NCBI GenBank assembly: GCA_947069175.1
Contig: CAMTDV010000022.1
Coordinates: 34,969,476 to 35,033,475 of the forward strand
Source: Scalesia atractyloides
Lineage: Eukaryota; Streptophyta; Magnoliopsida; Asterales; Asteraceae
Reading direction: 5' to 3'
DNA: 64,000 nucleotides
Below, piece after piece: positions 36,004 through 48,199 of this stretch (positions within the stretch are counted from its first letter, which is position 1; each line of letters starts with the position of its first letter). A model generated the notes under the pieces. It was not told the DNA's origin and made no database searches. It saw only the letters and a list, made by a program, of their open reading frames with translations. The position numbers were made by a program, and so were the translations under genes.

Positions 36004-36330
36004 TTGTTAGTCCCTGTTAGGTTTATGCATTAGTCACTTTGTTAGTTTGGGCGTACTTGTAATAGATGGGCTTAGGAAGGCTTTTGCGTCTAGGGTTTAG
36101 GTTAATGGTGCTCTAATACCTTACTATAAATAGTAAATGTTGTTTAGGATTAGGGGCTTTTTGGTGATTTTCTCTCATTACTTGTATTAGACAAATTTCC
36201 ATATTTGTCTGACAGTTAATCTTTATCTATTTAATCTTATTTCTTCTATATCGATCCATAGCTTGTTTGTGTGATTACGCCAATAAACAAGCTTTGTGTG
36301 ATATTGTAGATCCAGTTTTCGGGACTTAAA
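35994..36330 (+). repeat. E3 polypurine tract and 3' LTR
   Basis: TAGGGGGAGAT (35994-36004) is followed by the LTR start TGTTAGTCCCTG at 36005. A TATA box, ACTATAAATA, lies at 36123-36132, and a telo-box-like TAGGGTTTA at 36091-36099. The 3' end is near GGGACTTAAA (36330), a decayed form of the GGGACxTACA end of lineage-B LTRs. The exact end is uncertain. Confidence 0.75.
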
Positions 36331-39300
36331 ATAAATGAACATTGACGTGACAGTTATAAATTTTATTATGTTAATTTTTTAAACATTATTTCTTTCAACT
36401 GAGTATTAACTTTGATTTTTTTTAATACCACATATTTTTTTATTATTTAACACATTGTAACTTTACCATTTTTATCATCCAACCACATCAAATATATCAA
36501 AATTTTAGAAATCACTCGTAAAAACAATCATCATAATAATTTTTTGTTTTTTCAATATTTTAATCAACATAATATTAAACTTATTGAAGCTTTTAATTAA
36601 AAAAAATAGATGTTTATTTAAAAATCATAATAATTAATTCATATTAATTTGATTTGGTTAGTGATGCAATAATTATCTTTAATTAAAAATTAAGTATTTA
36701 TAATTAAGTAGGAGAAAGACACGAAAAAGATAAATGATTCTATTGATGACATGCGTGCCACATGGGTTTTCTGTTATTATATACTAGGACATTTTCATTG
36801 GAGTCAATGGAGTCAAGTCACTAATATTTTTCAGATCTACATTATTCGATCTTATTTTATTTGTCACACAAAATAATATAATATCAAATCCATAGCCACC
36901 TCAATCATTTTTGTACAATAGCAACCGTTTCGCGAGCGCTATTGCTCGCCACTACAATAGCGAAGGATAGCCAGAGAGAGAAAATGATGACCATGTGATT
37001 TGTTGACGAAATTGAAGAAGAAAATGGAGCCATGATATCAGTTTTGAGAGGGAGAAACAAAGAATTAGAGAGAGAGAGATAAAGAAGTTGCAGGTTCTTT
37101 AAAATGAAGAAGAATAGATGTTTTTAGGGTTTTAAAGTTGGGTTTCGGTTAAAGATGGGTTAATTATAAATTAGTTTTAGTTGGTAATTCTTTTACTTAT
37201 GTAACTTTATTTTAAATTTATAATGTTTCTAAACTTATTTCTTGATTAACTTAAATATATAAATTTTAAATAAAAGAATGAATTAAATTTTAGTTGAAAC
37301 TAAATTAAATAAATAATTATGTAATGATTGAGGGGCTTCATTCCATACCATGGACTTTATTTGTAAAAGGCAATAGAGCCCCTTATCCTACGTGATACCT
37401 ACGTGTCGATGGTGTGTTTCAATGGAGCCTTCTAGGGGCTCCATTCCATAGCTCTCAGCCTAACTAATTCGTATAATCATCAAACAAATATGATGGAGAC
37501 GTCTGGTTTTTACCACCGAACACTTGTGAAAAATAGGAGTCTGTTAGTTAACATGGACCTCTTATCAATTATGATCTAGTGTTTTTTATTTGATGAACGG
37601 GGCTATAAGAGGACAGTGTCTTCCTTCGAAAAGATCCAACGGAAAATTCATCCAAATTCATTTGTACTATTTGAATATGAAAATGCAAGATTTGATCATT
37701 TGCTTTTGAAATATCTTTCCAAATCCATAAAATTGAAAAATAAACTAAAATTGGACTAACATTCTTTCTAATAAATATTTAAGTTCAAGTAACAATAAAA
37801 AACATTTAACAATCAAACAAAAAAAATACCAACTAAACTAACGTTGTAAGTTTTATGAAAATATATGTATCATTGAGTATCTAAAATCATTTTGAAATAT
37901 TTTCAAAATGTGTCGGTTATTTGTATTTAACAGTATAAAATAGCATATCTTCAAAAGACTAAGCGTAGGTTGCAAAGTACGTAAATAGGCTGGAAGTTGC
38001 CGTAAATGTTTAAGTGGAATTTGCAACTCCATGCATGAAGCCTAGTAGTCTGTCACATAATCATCTTGGTTATTTATCCGATCCGCCTGTGGATCTTTTA
38101 TAAACTTTCGGTCTGTATTAAATTTAACATTCGGACATTTATAATTTGTAATAGTATTTTATACTTCCAGACTTCCGTTGTATTAATTGTGAATATCTAT
38201 ATCAATTTATCACAAATAACCCCAAAGTCCGGGCCCACCGGAAAATTAGGGTGTGACAAGTATTGAGGTAATGAACAATGGATTTTGTTTCGTGAAAGTC
38301 AAACAAACATTTTGGGCATAAAAATGTGATTTTAGGCTAAAAACGGACTTGGATAAGATGAACTCGTCGAGGGTGGCGCCACTACACCGACGTGAGAAAT
38401 TTTGAAGATAATGGTGTCGATTTCGTTGATAACCAGTGATTGGTGACACGTGTCATGGGTGACAGTTAGCATTGGTGGTTGGTAGTCGCGATTAAGGAGG
38501 TTGGCAGCAGTGTTGGTATCAAGTCCTAATGCGAGTGAGGCAACATTATGCTGATCAGCCTTGTCACCAACAACGCTAGTTGGAGACACTGCCTAAAGGC
38601 CACCACAAGGTCATGATGACTCTGTCTCCATGACCATACACTGTCGGCAACCCGCGAATAACACTCATGTGATAGTATTAGAATGTGATAGGGGTTTTTG
38701 TGTTAATTCTCATGCACATTAAGTGAAATTCAAATTATCCTAGGTACGGTAGCACACAACTTTTAACTGCCAACATGGAGTTTCTAAAACCCTCTTCAAT
38801 TATTGTTTTGGGATAGTGTGCACACTAACAAAGTTTTCAAAGTAAAGTGACGATGTTCTCTTTAAAACGTGATAAGAAACAAAATTGTTTGGATAATAGC
38901 AAAATGCAAAGTTTTTAAAGTGATAGAATGTTAGGGAAACAAATGCAAAATGTGATGGTATATATGTTGCATGGAATGGACGATTACCTTCGGGTACTAT
39001 GTCAATATTATGCATACTATATTAAAAGTCAGTTGTTAAAGGAAAAACCATTATTATAAATTAAGAATTGTAAGAATCACATAAACCACGTATAAAACCG
39101 TACAAACAGTGTTAAACAAATATGTTTGGTTCTCACAGTTGTTACTTCAAAATTGATACTTAACGGTAAAAAGCCAAGCAAAAACAGAAGTTATCAAAAT
39201 ATTGGTTTTGTTATTATTTAAACAATATCTTTGTAGTCATGCTTAGCACCGTAACATATAAAAAGTTAGCAAAATACGTATTATTAACCTGACTCGAATG

Positions 39301-39440
39301 ATGATAGAATTGGAGGGGTCAATGACCGACCGCTAATAAACATCTTGGTTCTACTATTTAAACTATTTTCCCGCGTCATTCAAAATTGTATCAAAGCATT
39401 AAATCAAGTAATTTTCGCCATTGTTCCTGAAACGTTTTAT
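36331..39440. other. AT-rich intergenic stretch
   Basis: No convincing gene. The sequence is AT-rich with many short poly-A and poly-T runs. The pair GGGGCTTCATTCCATA (37333) and GGGGCTCCATTCCATA (37434), with GAGCCCCTTAT between them (37377), suggests a small undetermined repeat. TTAGGGTGTGACAAG at 38247-38261 reads ACTTGTCACACCCTAA in reverse, a string that also occurs at 49936, and may mark the end of an old element. The minus-strand open stretch 38589-38332 matches nothing I recognise. Confidence 0.5.
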
Positions 39441-42238
39441 TTAACGCATTGATTTCGACATCGCGCTAGTCCTAGCACTCGTACCCCATTCCTTGGCTTC
39501 CGCAACTGCTCTTTCTCGATCACTAGCCAACGCCTTATTGATATAACAAAAAGTTTGAGATGGCGATAATTTAACTGGAGAATCCACTAATTCTATCGTG
39601 TCGTTTGTTTCGTCTCCAAGAAAAGTAAGTGCAGTAACCACGTCGCTGATCAATGGTCGAGCCGATGCATCAACGTTTAGACACATGGCTGCAACTGCGA
39701 TTGCTTGGTTCAAACTTTTTCGGAGTAGTCTCCTTTTAATAGTGGATCGGCTAATTCCGTGAATCTTTGAGGGTTCTTGAAATTTGGATACGCCTGCTCA
39801 AAAATAAATTTAACATCAATCTGGATATGCCTGCTCAATTATAGATTTATCATAAGACAAACTTATTACAGGGTGGGTGTTCATCGGACTCTCTAAATAA
39901 GAGAAAATACCATGCGATTTGAAACATATATATAGTTGTTTTTAACTTGGAACCGGTAGTCTAAACCAAACCGACCACTTACCTATACTACGTATTTCTT
40001 TTTAATTTTGAAATACATAGACATTCATATGTATAATATTCATGAACCAATCTTATCATTTTTAACAAATTTATAGCAATTAACATTTTTGAATTATAAA
40101 CAAACTCCGTTCAAGCAGCTGGCTGGTTTGGTTTGTCGATTTTCGAAGTAACAAATGATTATCTTATTTTCAGTATAACCACGCAATCTATTTCAAAACG
40201 TACCCCTAACTTCTAAAAGCAAATGATAGAACTAAGCAAGATGTAAGTTAGTAATTACCCAAGAAACTAGATTTTGGTCTTTATTTCTCCTTCTTGTATC
40301 AATGGCTCTTCTTCCGGTGATGAGCTCCAACAATACTACTCCAAAACTGTAAACATCAGATTTGGTTGTCAACTGACCCGTTCTTTGATACTCAGGTGCA
40401 CAATATCCGTATGTGCCCATTACTCGTGATGACACATGCGATTTGTCTCCATCGGGTCCAAGCTTGGCTAACCCAAAATCTGAGAGTTTGGCATTGAAAT
40501 CTTGATCAAGTAGGATGTTGGAAGATTTCAAGTCACGGTAAATAACACGGCGGATTAGCCTTATCGTGCAAATATTCTAGACCTTTTGCAGCATCTAATG
40601 CAATTTTCATCCTCGTGAACCAAGGTAGCGGGCTTTCCCTCGTGGAAGCTCTGCAAATATGTAAATGTAAAAAAACTAAGACTAAAATCAAGAAAAAATA
40701 TATAAATTTTACCATTTTTGTACATTATCATAGAAACTCTAGACTAATCTTGATCTTGAGTTTGTATACTTGTATAAGCTATCAGAGCATATGACGAATC
40801 TAAAATCAAATCATTTTCATTTATGACGTGAATCTTTTTACAGATCAGGCACAAACTTCCTAACTTCAGAAAATTTATACAAGTAAATGCTTCTCGCCTA
40901 CCACCAACTATCACACCAAGATATACCATTTCAGTGATTATTTATAATGAGTTAGATGATTGACATACCTAGAAGTTGATCTTCTAGTGAGCCTCCAGAC
41001 ATATATTCATACACAAGAAGTCGTTGATCGCCATCTGCACAATATCCTACAAGATTCACCAAATTTGGATGATGGAGAAGGCTCAACATCAAAACCTCGA
41101 CCAGGAATTCTCGGTTTCCTTGCAACCCGTTGCGATCCAGTTGCTTCACAGCCACAACCTGGATCAAAATAATCCATGTTATCTTGTTATAAAAGATTTA
41201 AGAATACAGGTAACAGTAACAATTTTTTTATGTCGTCTTTGTATTTTAATTCTAGTGAGTTTTATGAGCAAGCCGACCATATTTTTTATGGTTTCTATAT
41301 CAGCTTTGATTTGCAATATTATGTTTTTCTAATAACATAAGCTAGTTTGGTTTTTATAAAAACACACCAATTTTAATTTGAAATGTAATGTTTTAAAAAC
41401 CACATAATTTATAAGTACATAATCTAAATTTGTGTTACAAATACATTAATTAATTAATATAATATAAGAATACAACCATAAACTTAATTGAAGTTCACTT
41501 TGGCCTCCAAAATCGTTCGTTGAGCCTTAGTTACCTTTAAAGGCCCTGTATAATATATCCAAGTGTTTTAACATTTATCATCATTTACTTTAGTTTTACT
41601 TTTCAAGTATAATCATGAAAGATATAAGATAAATTGAATATATATAGTTCAAGTTGAGTGGTTTTAGTCTGTTGCCTACCTAGCCTACATGTCCCCTTTA
41701 TTTTGCCATGTATATATATTCACCTGGCCGGTTTTAGCAAGTTTTCCTTTGTAAACTCGGCCGAATCCACCTTCACCAATGAGGGATTCTTGCCGGAAAT
41801 TATTTGTAACCGCAGCTAGTTCCCGGAAAGTGAAAGTTTGAGCTGCAATACTCTTATCAGCAGATGCTTTTATGGCAGCTTCGTTACTCTTAGGGGAACC
41901 AGCATTTTGAATCTTGCATTCTGTTTGTTGATCATCTATAAGATAACGAATGTAATATAAGTAATTATTTTTTTAATTTTAATCGAATGGATAATAGTTT
42001 TGCAATCATATTTCATATACTTTTTTTTAAAATAAAATTAATTACAAGTATCTTGACCTTGAAGATCAATCCATCAATCTTTTACGATCCGATAAATGAA
42101 AAACGGTGTTCTTGAATGATGATGCTTACCGGTCAGAGGAGGTTCGTTGGACGGTGAATTCGGGCTTATTCCTCTTCGACTTGCATGTCTTCTTGATCTT
42201 CTCTTCTCTTTTGACGAAAAACACGAAAAACAATTCAT
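39441..42238 (-). pseudogene. PBL-type receptor-like cytoplasmic kinase (RLCK VII), frameshifted
   Basis: Five exons with GT-AG borders: 42238-42130, 41935-41724, 41158-40969, 40650-40259 and 39793-39441, about 418 residues. The start MNCFSCFSS has Cys residues suited to palmitoylation and membrane attachment. The kinase domain shows IGEGGFGRVYKG, VAVKQL (Lys), FLVEV (Glu), YRDLKSSN, SDFGLA and GTYGYCAPEY. The N-terminus resembles PBL23-like proteins, which act in immune or growth receptor signalling. Three frameshifts break it: one base short near 40633 (before PLPWFTRMK), two bases extra near 40540 (before YRDLK), and one A lost in an A run near 39725 (before LNQAIAV). Exons 1-3 are clean and in frame. 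Either it is a recent pseudogene or the assembly has small errors. Confidence 0.88.
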
Positions 42239-42768
42239 GTTTTTATCAAATCGGATGATTTCTTTAAAACATGAAATATAAACAACGCATTCATATGCTA
42301 TGATCAAGATCCATTAACCCTTCATAAATTCTTAAAAACATGAAACTCTAATATCAAATCCTTCACAGCAATTATAAGTTCTCAAACTGTTTAGAACAAG
42401 AGAATTACGGATCGTCAAATCCTTCAGTTAGAGGAAAAAATGGGGTAAAGAAAGATGGGGCAATAGAGAAGATCCCAAATCATAGGAATGTAATTATAAA
42501 TTCGAGTTAAAAAAAGTGGTCGTAAAATGACGTATTAAAGACATTGCGTAATCCAAGTATCTATTCAATGACGTGTGAAGACATTTGTTTTTCTATTTTC
42601 ATGTCTCTCTTTCATGCTTATTTTTATTAATTATACAAAAAATAATAATAATAAATTAATACTAAACCTTATCCTTCAATTTCAAACTAGCTTTTTACCC
42701 GGCCATGTGTTGCGGCGTCATTAATCCGCCTTTGACTTTTGAATATAAGTATTGACGTAGCGAACCGC
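42239..42768. other. Upstream region of the kinase gene
   Basis: This should hold the kinase promoter and 5' leader. It is AT-rich and I see no unambiguous TATA box or conserved element. Confidence 0.4.
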
Positions 42769-44699
42769 CACTAAAAAAATGTCATCTGGTGACATATAAA
42801 AAGTACCAAAAAAAATAAATAGTGTCACTAAAATTAAATGGCGCACAAAAAAAAGTGTCAATAGAGAAGCTAAAGCCTTTTAATAGTTATTTTTTATTCT
42901 GCCACACAAAGTTTTAAATCTTTTTTTAGTGACACATTGTTTGTCTACCACTACAAACTTTTAGACTTTTAGTGGCACATAATTTATATCACAATAATCA
43001 CAACAAATTAAATATCAGTACTAACGTTTATCATATTATTTTTAATTAATGCACAATGTAAAATGAATATATAAATAAAAATCTATAATGCAAAAATATA
43101 GCATTTCACTTCAATTAAAAGTTGGATTCATATATACGCTTGCAAGTTAGATGAATAGTGATTTTTTTAGTGTTTTTATGGTTTTTTTTTTAAATTTTAA
43201 CCTTTAATTTTCATTATACATATTGGATTGTCTTTCAATTATTGCAAATGTTTACTTTGGTCTTGTTTGTCTTTTTTGATTTTGTTTTTCTTTTACTTTT
43301 CATCATTAACTTTTATAATCTCTTAACTTTCTAAATACATTTTAATCGAATTTGATGTCTTTATTTTTATTTACGTGTCAATATAAATTTAAGTTGATTT
43401 ACATTTCGACATATTTTTTTTTGTGTTTTTCTCAACTGTCAGTGTTGACACTGACAACCTTTAATTTTCTTAATAAGTTGGATTGTCTTTCAATCATTGC
43501 AAATGTTTACAAATAAATAAATAAATTTCTATTAAGGCGTAAGTTTAAATACATAAAGTATATTAAAACAAAAGATTTTAGTGTCATAACTTAAGCCACT
43601 GATTCTCACATGGCATCCTAACACTCCCTAATGAAAAAAATTAGAAGCGGCCTTCGCAGTTTCTTCGCCAGCTACACAATCAATCGCTATTGATTTGGAG
43701 TTTCCTTTTTGATTCTCCCATTTTATTGAAAGTTGTTACAATCACGAACCCTAAATCCAAAATTAACACACATGTTTCTTTTCATCCTTTGCCTCCTATC
43801 AGTTTTCTCTCTTTCAATTAAAAGAACCCTATATCTCATCTCTTTTCAATGAAGAGTAACCTCCTAAGATTGTTTTCTTAATTTGTAATATGTAACCTGA
43901 TTCATGTAAGTTTCTTATGTTGATTTGTGTTTCATGTCTGTGTAATCTTGATTTTTCCTCGAAACCCATGATTGTGACAAACTGTGACCATCGGTTTCTA
44001 CGGCTTCGGTATTGATTCTTGAAAGAGTCATTGGAACTGGCGGCACTCGAAGCATCCAAAGGATTTGAGAGACGATAATGTTTCCTATTTCAAAGCTCTC
44101 CGAGGTATTTCATATTTTGATCTGTTTGCTAATATTTTACTAGGTTTGTTATATTTGAGTTTGATTACATATTTATATGTGGATTACTTAAATTTTGGGG
44201 ATTTTATTTCGTCTGATCTCATATGGTTTCTGCTGTTTGGTACTATGATAGCAAGTTTTGATTTTAATTAACTTATACTTTAGAAAAACATAATCTGGAT
44301 TTTAGAATATGAAGGTACGTACCCTGGATGGTTAACCTAATTAAATGTATTCAATTGGAAGATGTTCCTAACCAAGTAAGTAATAAAAACGTAATTTCAT
44401 TACAAATTCATGATGTTTGTGTATGTAGGACTGAGTATGACAAGGGTGTAAGAAATTGATGCAAAAAGGAGGTGGGGGAGCAGGTTAAAATGATTACGAC
44501 TGAGCATAAACGAACAAAGTGGCGTCTAGAAGATTAGGAAAAGTGACTAAGAGCACGTGAGGCATCAAGTTCAGAGGGTATATTCTATCCTTATTTTTCA
44601 GTGGGTGGCATCTAAATGACCTTTTTTAATTGGGAGGTCATAGATGTCATGATCTTTTCTCTCCAGAAGTGAACCAGTAACATTTGTTATTTAAATCTT

Positions 44700-45250
44700 T
44701 GATTAATTTTTTTATAGCAACTGATATTAAACTATGGCATGGAAAGCATTGCAGATGTTGGGATTTGTTAACACAAATATCACCAGAAAAACCGTATCTT
44801 TCTCTCTTCCTTTTTCTACTCGTGCAAATCACTACAAACAAACCCTAAAACTTTGCAACTATCGAATAGGGTTTGTCGGAATGGGTGTCTCTGGGTGTAC
44901 GGAGGTTGCTTCAGGAGATCGAGCTGACGCCTAATGTGACGGTGGCTGGTGATGGAAGCGGTGATGTTAGAACGATTAAATAGGCGTTGGCGATGGTAAT
45001 GAAGAAGAGTAAGTAAATATGTGTTTATAATACATATTAAGGAAGGGTTGTATAAGGAGAATGTTGTTTTGGATAAATCGTTTTCATTCTCATAATAGTT
45101 TGTAACATTATGGTTTTCAAATATCATCACTACCTTGAACTATTTGTACTCTGGTGATAATGGACCCGTGAGCTCTACGCCATCAGATTTGTCTTCAAGT
45201 GAACAGTTCAAGAAACCATATGGATCGGTCATCTTTTCAATGTTAAATCT
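44700..45250 (+). pseudogene. Pectin methylesterase gene fragment
   Basis: From about 44920 the + strand reads ELTPNVTVAGDGSGDVRTIK, a stop, ALAMVMKKSK, and then from about 45028 KEGLYKENVVLDKS. This matches the start of the plant pectinesterase catalytic domain (typically NVTVAKDGSGxxxTI and IKEGVYxENV), which removes methyl groups from cell-wall pectin. Only some 55 residues remain, with two stops and a small frame change. The catalytic QDTL and DF motifs are absent. It sits within the possible CACTA element, so it may be a captured gene fragment. Confidence 0.7.
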
Positions 45251-46277
45251 GATTCATTTTAGCAAATAAAAGCATTTCTAGCTCATTTTCTTATGATTTC
45301 GAGTCATATATGCCGCAGGAAGCGGTCGAAGACAACGCCATGGTCAGAAGTCATAAGTAATAAGTTACAAGAGTGGTGGCGCTGAGAGATGGTGGAAAAG
45401 ATTTGAATTTGGTTTCAGAATGGATATATGTGTGCACTGCAAATTGATTATCATGGAGTTAAACGTAAGTTGCATAATGTGCTTTTTAAGCTAAACAAAG
45501 TAATAAACCTTTACGTGTAATTCAACTTATATAATGGTTTTGCTTATATCAATTGACTTTTCCGTTCCTTATTTTTTTATAAACTTCGGTTTAACCTGCC
45601 GCAACGCATAGGGACGTATTACTAATCTGCATGATACAAAGACATGGTGACTTATCCTGGATTTGTTGATTGTGTTTATCTTGGTGCTTCTAATGAGTTA
45701 CGCCTGGATATTGGTCTTGATGATGTCATACCCATCAAGAAGACGAGAATACAAAGTAAGTTGATTATCATCTTTTTATGGTTTCTTAGAGGTAAAGGTC
45801 ACGTTTAGTGGGTTTGGTAGCTCTTCAAAATGGGTTTGGGCTACAACATGTGAATTTGCTGCAGGTTTGAACCAAAGTAAGGAAACTGAAGCATGATTAT
45901 TGTGAATTTATGTTGTCACCATTCAATGATGGGTTCTTTCATTTTTTCCTTTTAAAATTAATCCAAGATGATCATGATCCTTTTTCAGATTTCAAAGCTG
46001 GGTTCGTTTAAAGATTACTATCTTAGCGAAGACCAGAACAGGATGGATTGGTTATGAAAGTTATTGGTCACTATTTTGACGTAGGCGCGAGACTGTAGAC
46101 TTTTTTTGTGGACTGATATTATTAATTGATTTGCTTTCGCTGGTTTAAAGATGTATTTTGGTATGTATTAGATAGGGATTCTTTTTTAATTTGATATGTA
46201 ATTTGTTTAGTTATATAAAAATTTATTTTCATGGACTTTTGGGATCATTTTGGTCATCTAAGATTGTTTTATATTTA

Positions 46278-46634
46278 GAGTAAATTGTACAAAACATCCT
46301 TTATGTTTCCTCAAACTTGCAGGTTCCAGCCTTAATGTTTAAAAGTTGCTAAAAACAACCTTTAAGTTTATTTTTGTTGCGGGTTCAATCCTTTACAGCT
46401 AACCACGTTATTTTCTTCAGTTAAGTTCCCTCACATGATCAACCAAAATGACGAATATACCCTCACATGTTATGCATGTGAGGGAACTTAACTGAAGAAA
46501 ATAACGTGGTTAGCTGTAAAGGATTGAACCCGCAACAAAAATAAACTTAAAGGTTGTTTTTAGCAACTTTTAAACATTAAGGCTGGAACCTGCAAGTTTG
46601 AGGAAACATAAAGGATGTTTTGTGCAATTTACTC
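46278..46634. mobile_element. Foldback MITE of Mutator type with 9-bp target duplication
   Basis: Near-perfect inverted arms (46278-46437 and 46475-46634, about 160 bp each) are separated by a 37-bp spacer. The ends are GAGTAAATTG and CAATTTACTC. The flanks 46269-46277 and 46635-46643 are both ttatattta, a 9-bp duplication that is characteristic of Mutator-like transposition. There is no coding content. Confidence 0.92.
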
Positions 46635-47802
46635 TTATATTTATCTCCTTTTCACTTTATAGTGTTCTCTTTTGAGTTATATTCTTTTTGTACACCTTTT
46701 AGTATTTCTTGCTAATACAATGTTTTATAAGGTACAGGTGGGCAAACTAGCATCAGGTAGGTCATTATCTTCTCACATCAGTTCTCATTGCTATGCCAAT
46801 TATGATATAAATCTAATTATGATATAAATTTGGCATATATAAAAGTCTTGCCAAGTTGGTAGCTTAGATCTTGCCACAATTCTTTTTTTTTTTTGCTTGA
46901 ATCATATCTAGGGCATTTAAGTTGCTGTAGAAATTTAGGGTACATATTGGCCACGAAAATATTAACCTTAGTAACGGAGCGTTAATATAATTTATTGTGA
47001 GACCACCCGTGTAACACACGGGGACTTAACTTTCATAAATCAATAACATTGGAGATATGCTTTATATATAATATCTTTTGCTCTCCGAGGTTAGCTGGTA
47101 CTTTGATCAAAAGCATGCCTCCTTGTTACCTGATAGCTAGTACAAGTAAACATCTGCTTAATATGTAATGAGGCGGTTTAGCGATGATCATCAACACCCA
47201 TCCAAGTACGGCACAATTATGAATGTTAAAAATATACTAACATGCATAAATCACCTGCAGTTGTAATTGTGATCTTTTCAAACCAGATCACATAAACAAC
47301 ATAATCTAGAACTCGCCAGAGATACCTTACAATGATGTGGGACTTTCAAACGGGATCGTGTTAGCCAGGCTACAACCTACAAATGCTGGATTTAACACGA
47401 AGATAACAACTTGTTCACAAAGGACAAACTTTTTTAACAGCCATGACCAGAAAAATCTAATCTTTATTAATGAAGCTAATGATTATGTTCGGAACTTAAT
47501 CGAAGTAGCAAATATCTTGATAAAATACAGGAGGTCTAGCTATTTTGATACTTCTCATTTTCTTAAAAGACATGTTTCAAACGAGTCTAATTTAATCAGA
47601 CTGCAACCTACAAGTGCTAGATTTAACACTAAGAACACACGTTGTTCACAAAGGATATTCTACACATAATCAAAATTTTAGTTAAATATAGATATATATC
47701 AGTCAATTTTAGGAAACATAAAGAAACATGTATACACTTAATGATATCATTAACTATGACTATCTTGTAGGAGTATTTAAGCATTAAAACGAATTTAGTT
47801 TT

Positions 47803-48195
47803 TTTTTTTGAACGGTGAACTTCATGTATAAGGTTACCACACTATCCAAATCGGAGAACCCTGTATTGCCCCACTTTGGCCAGACTATGTTGTCTTAACC
47901 AGACCCACGCTGGCTTCAAAGTTTGGCTTTCTTGGGCGCTCCCCCGGGAAACCATTCCGTCGGCTGCCACTTGACAGTCGTTGTGCCACTACAAGAGCAG
48001 AACTCTCTGGCGTAACACATGGTTGGCCGAAAACCCGGTTTGGCTCGGGAATCGAGCTGACAACCTCACACAAGGCCTAGTCCAAATCCTTCATTGCCTA
48101 TATCCACCCCAATATGACAAGTGAGATTTGAACTTGAGTCTTCATTGGAAAACCCAAGCCTCCTACCACTAGGCCACAAGTGGGGGGGTTAGTTA
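47803..48195 (-). mobile_element. tRNA-derived SINE
   Basis: Read on the minus strand, the 5' end has a tRNA-like A box (TGGCCTAGTGGTAGGAGGCT, 48176-48157) and, about 30 bases on, a B box (GTTCAAATC, near 48135-48127), forming an internal RNA polymerase III promoter. A GC-richer body follows. The 3' end is a poly-A run (T run at 47799-47809 on the + strand). Possible short duplication ttagtt on both sides. Length of about 390 bp is long for a plant SINE, so two fused units are possible. Confidence 0.82.
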
Positions 48196-48199
48196 AGAT

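Larger units (their letters stand above)
17574..36330 (+). mobile_element. E3: Ty1/copia element with aORF (lineage B), host of E1 and E4
   Basis: The element starts abruptly in gag spacer sequence where E1 ends, so its 5' LTR and gag start should lie upstream of the window, on the far side of E1. Pol runs to about 22110. E4 (22777-32248) splits its 3' noncoding block. Then come a CATYTCGRAT motif array, an aORF, a polypurine tract and a 3' LTR. All reading frames are broken. The nesting order makes E3 the oldest element of the cluster. Confidence 0.85.

Noticed and set aside
38332..38589. Minus-strand open stretch of 85 codons
   Set aside because: No recognisable domain, no supporting neighbours, and a length expected by chance.
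46278..46634. microRNA precursor hairpin
   Set aside because: The 9-bp duplication and near-perfect long arms fit a MITE. Nothing points to a discrete mature microRNA.
48120..48180. A functional tRNA gene on the minus strand
   Set aside because: A and B boxes are present but no acceptor or anticodon stems close. A long unrelated body and a poly-A tail follow, which fits a SINE.
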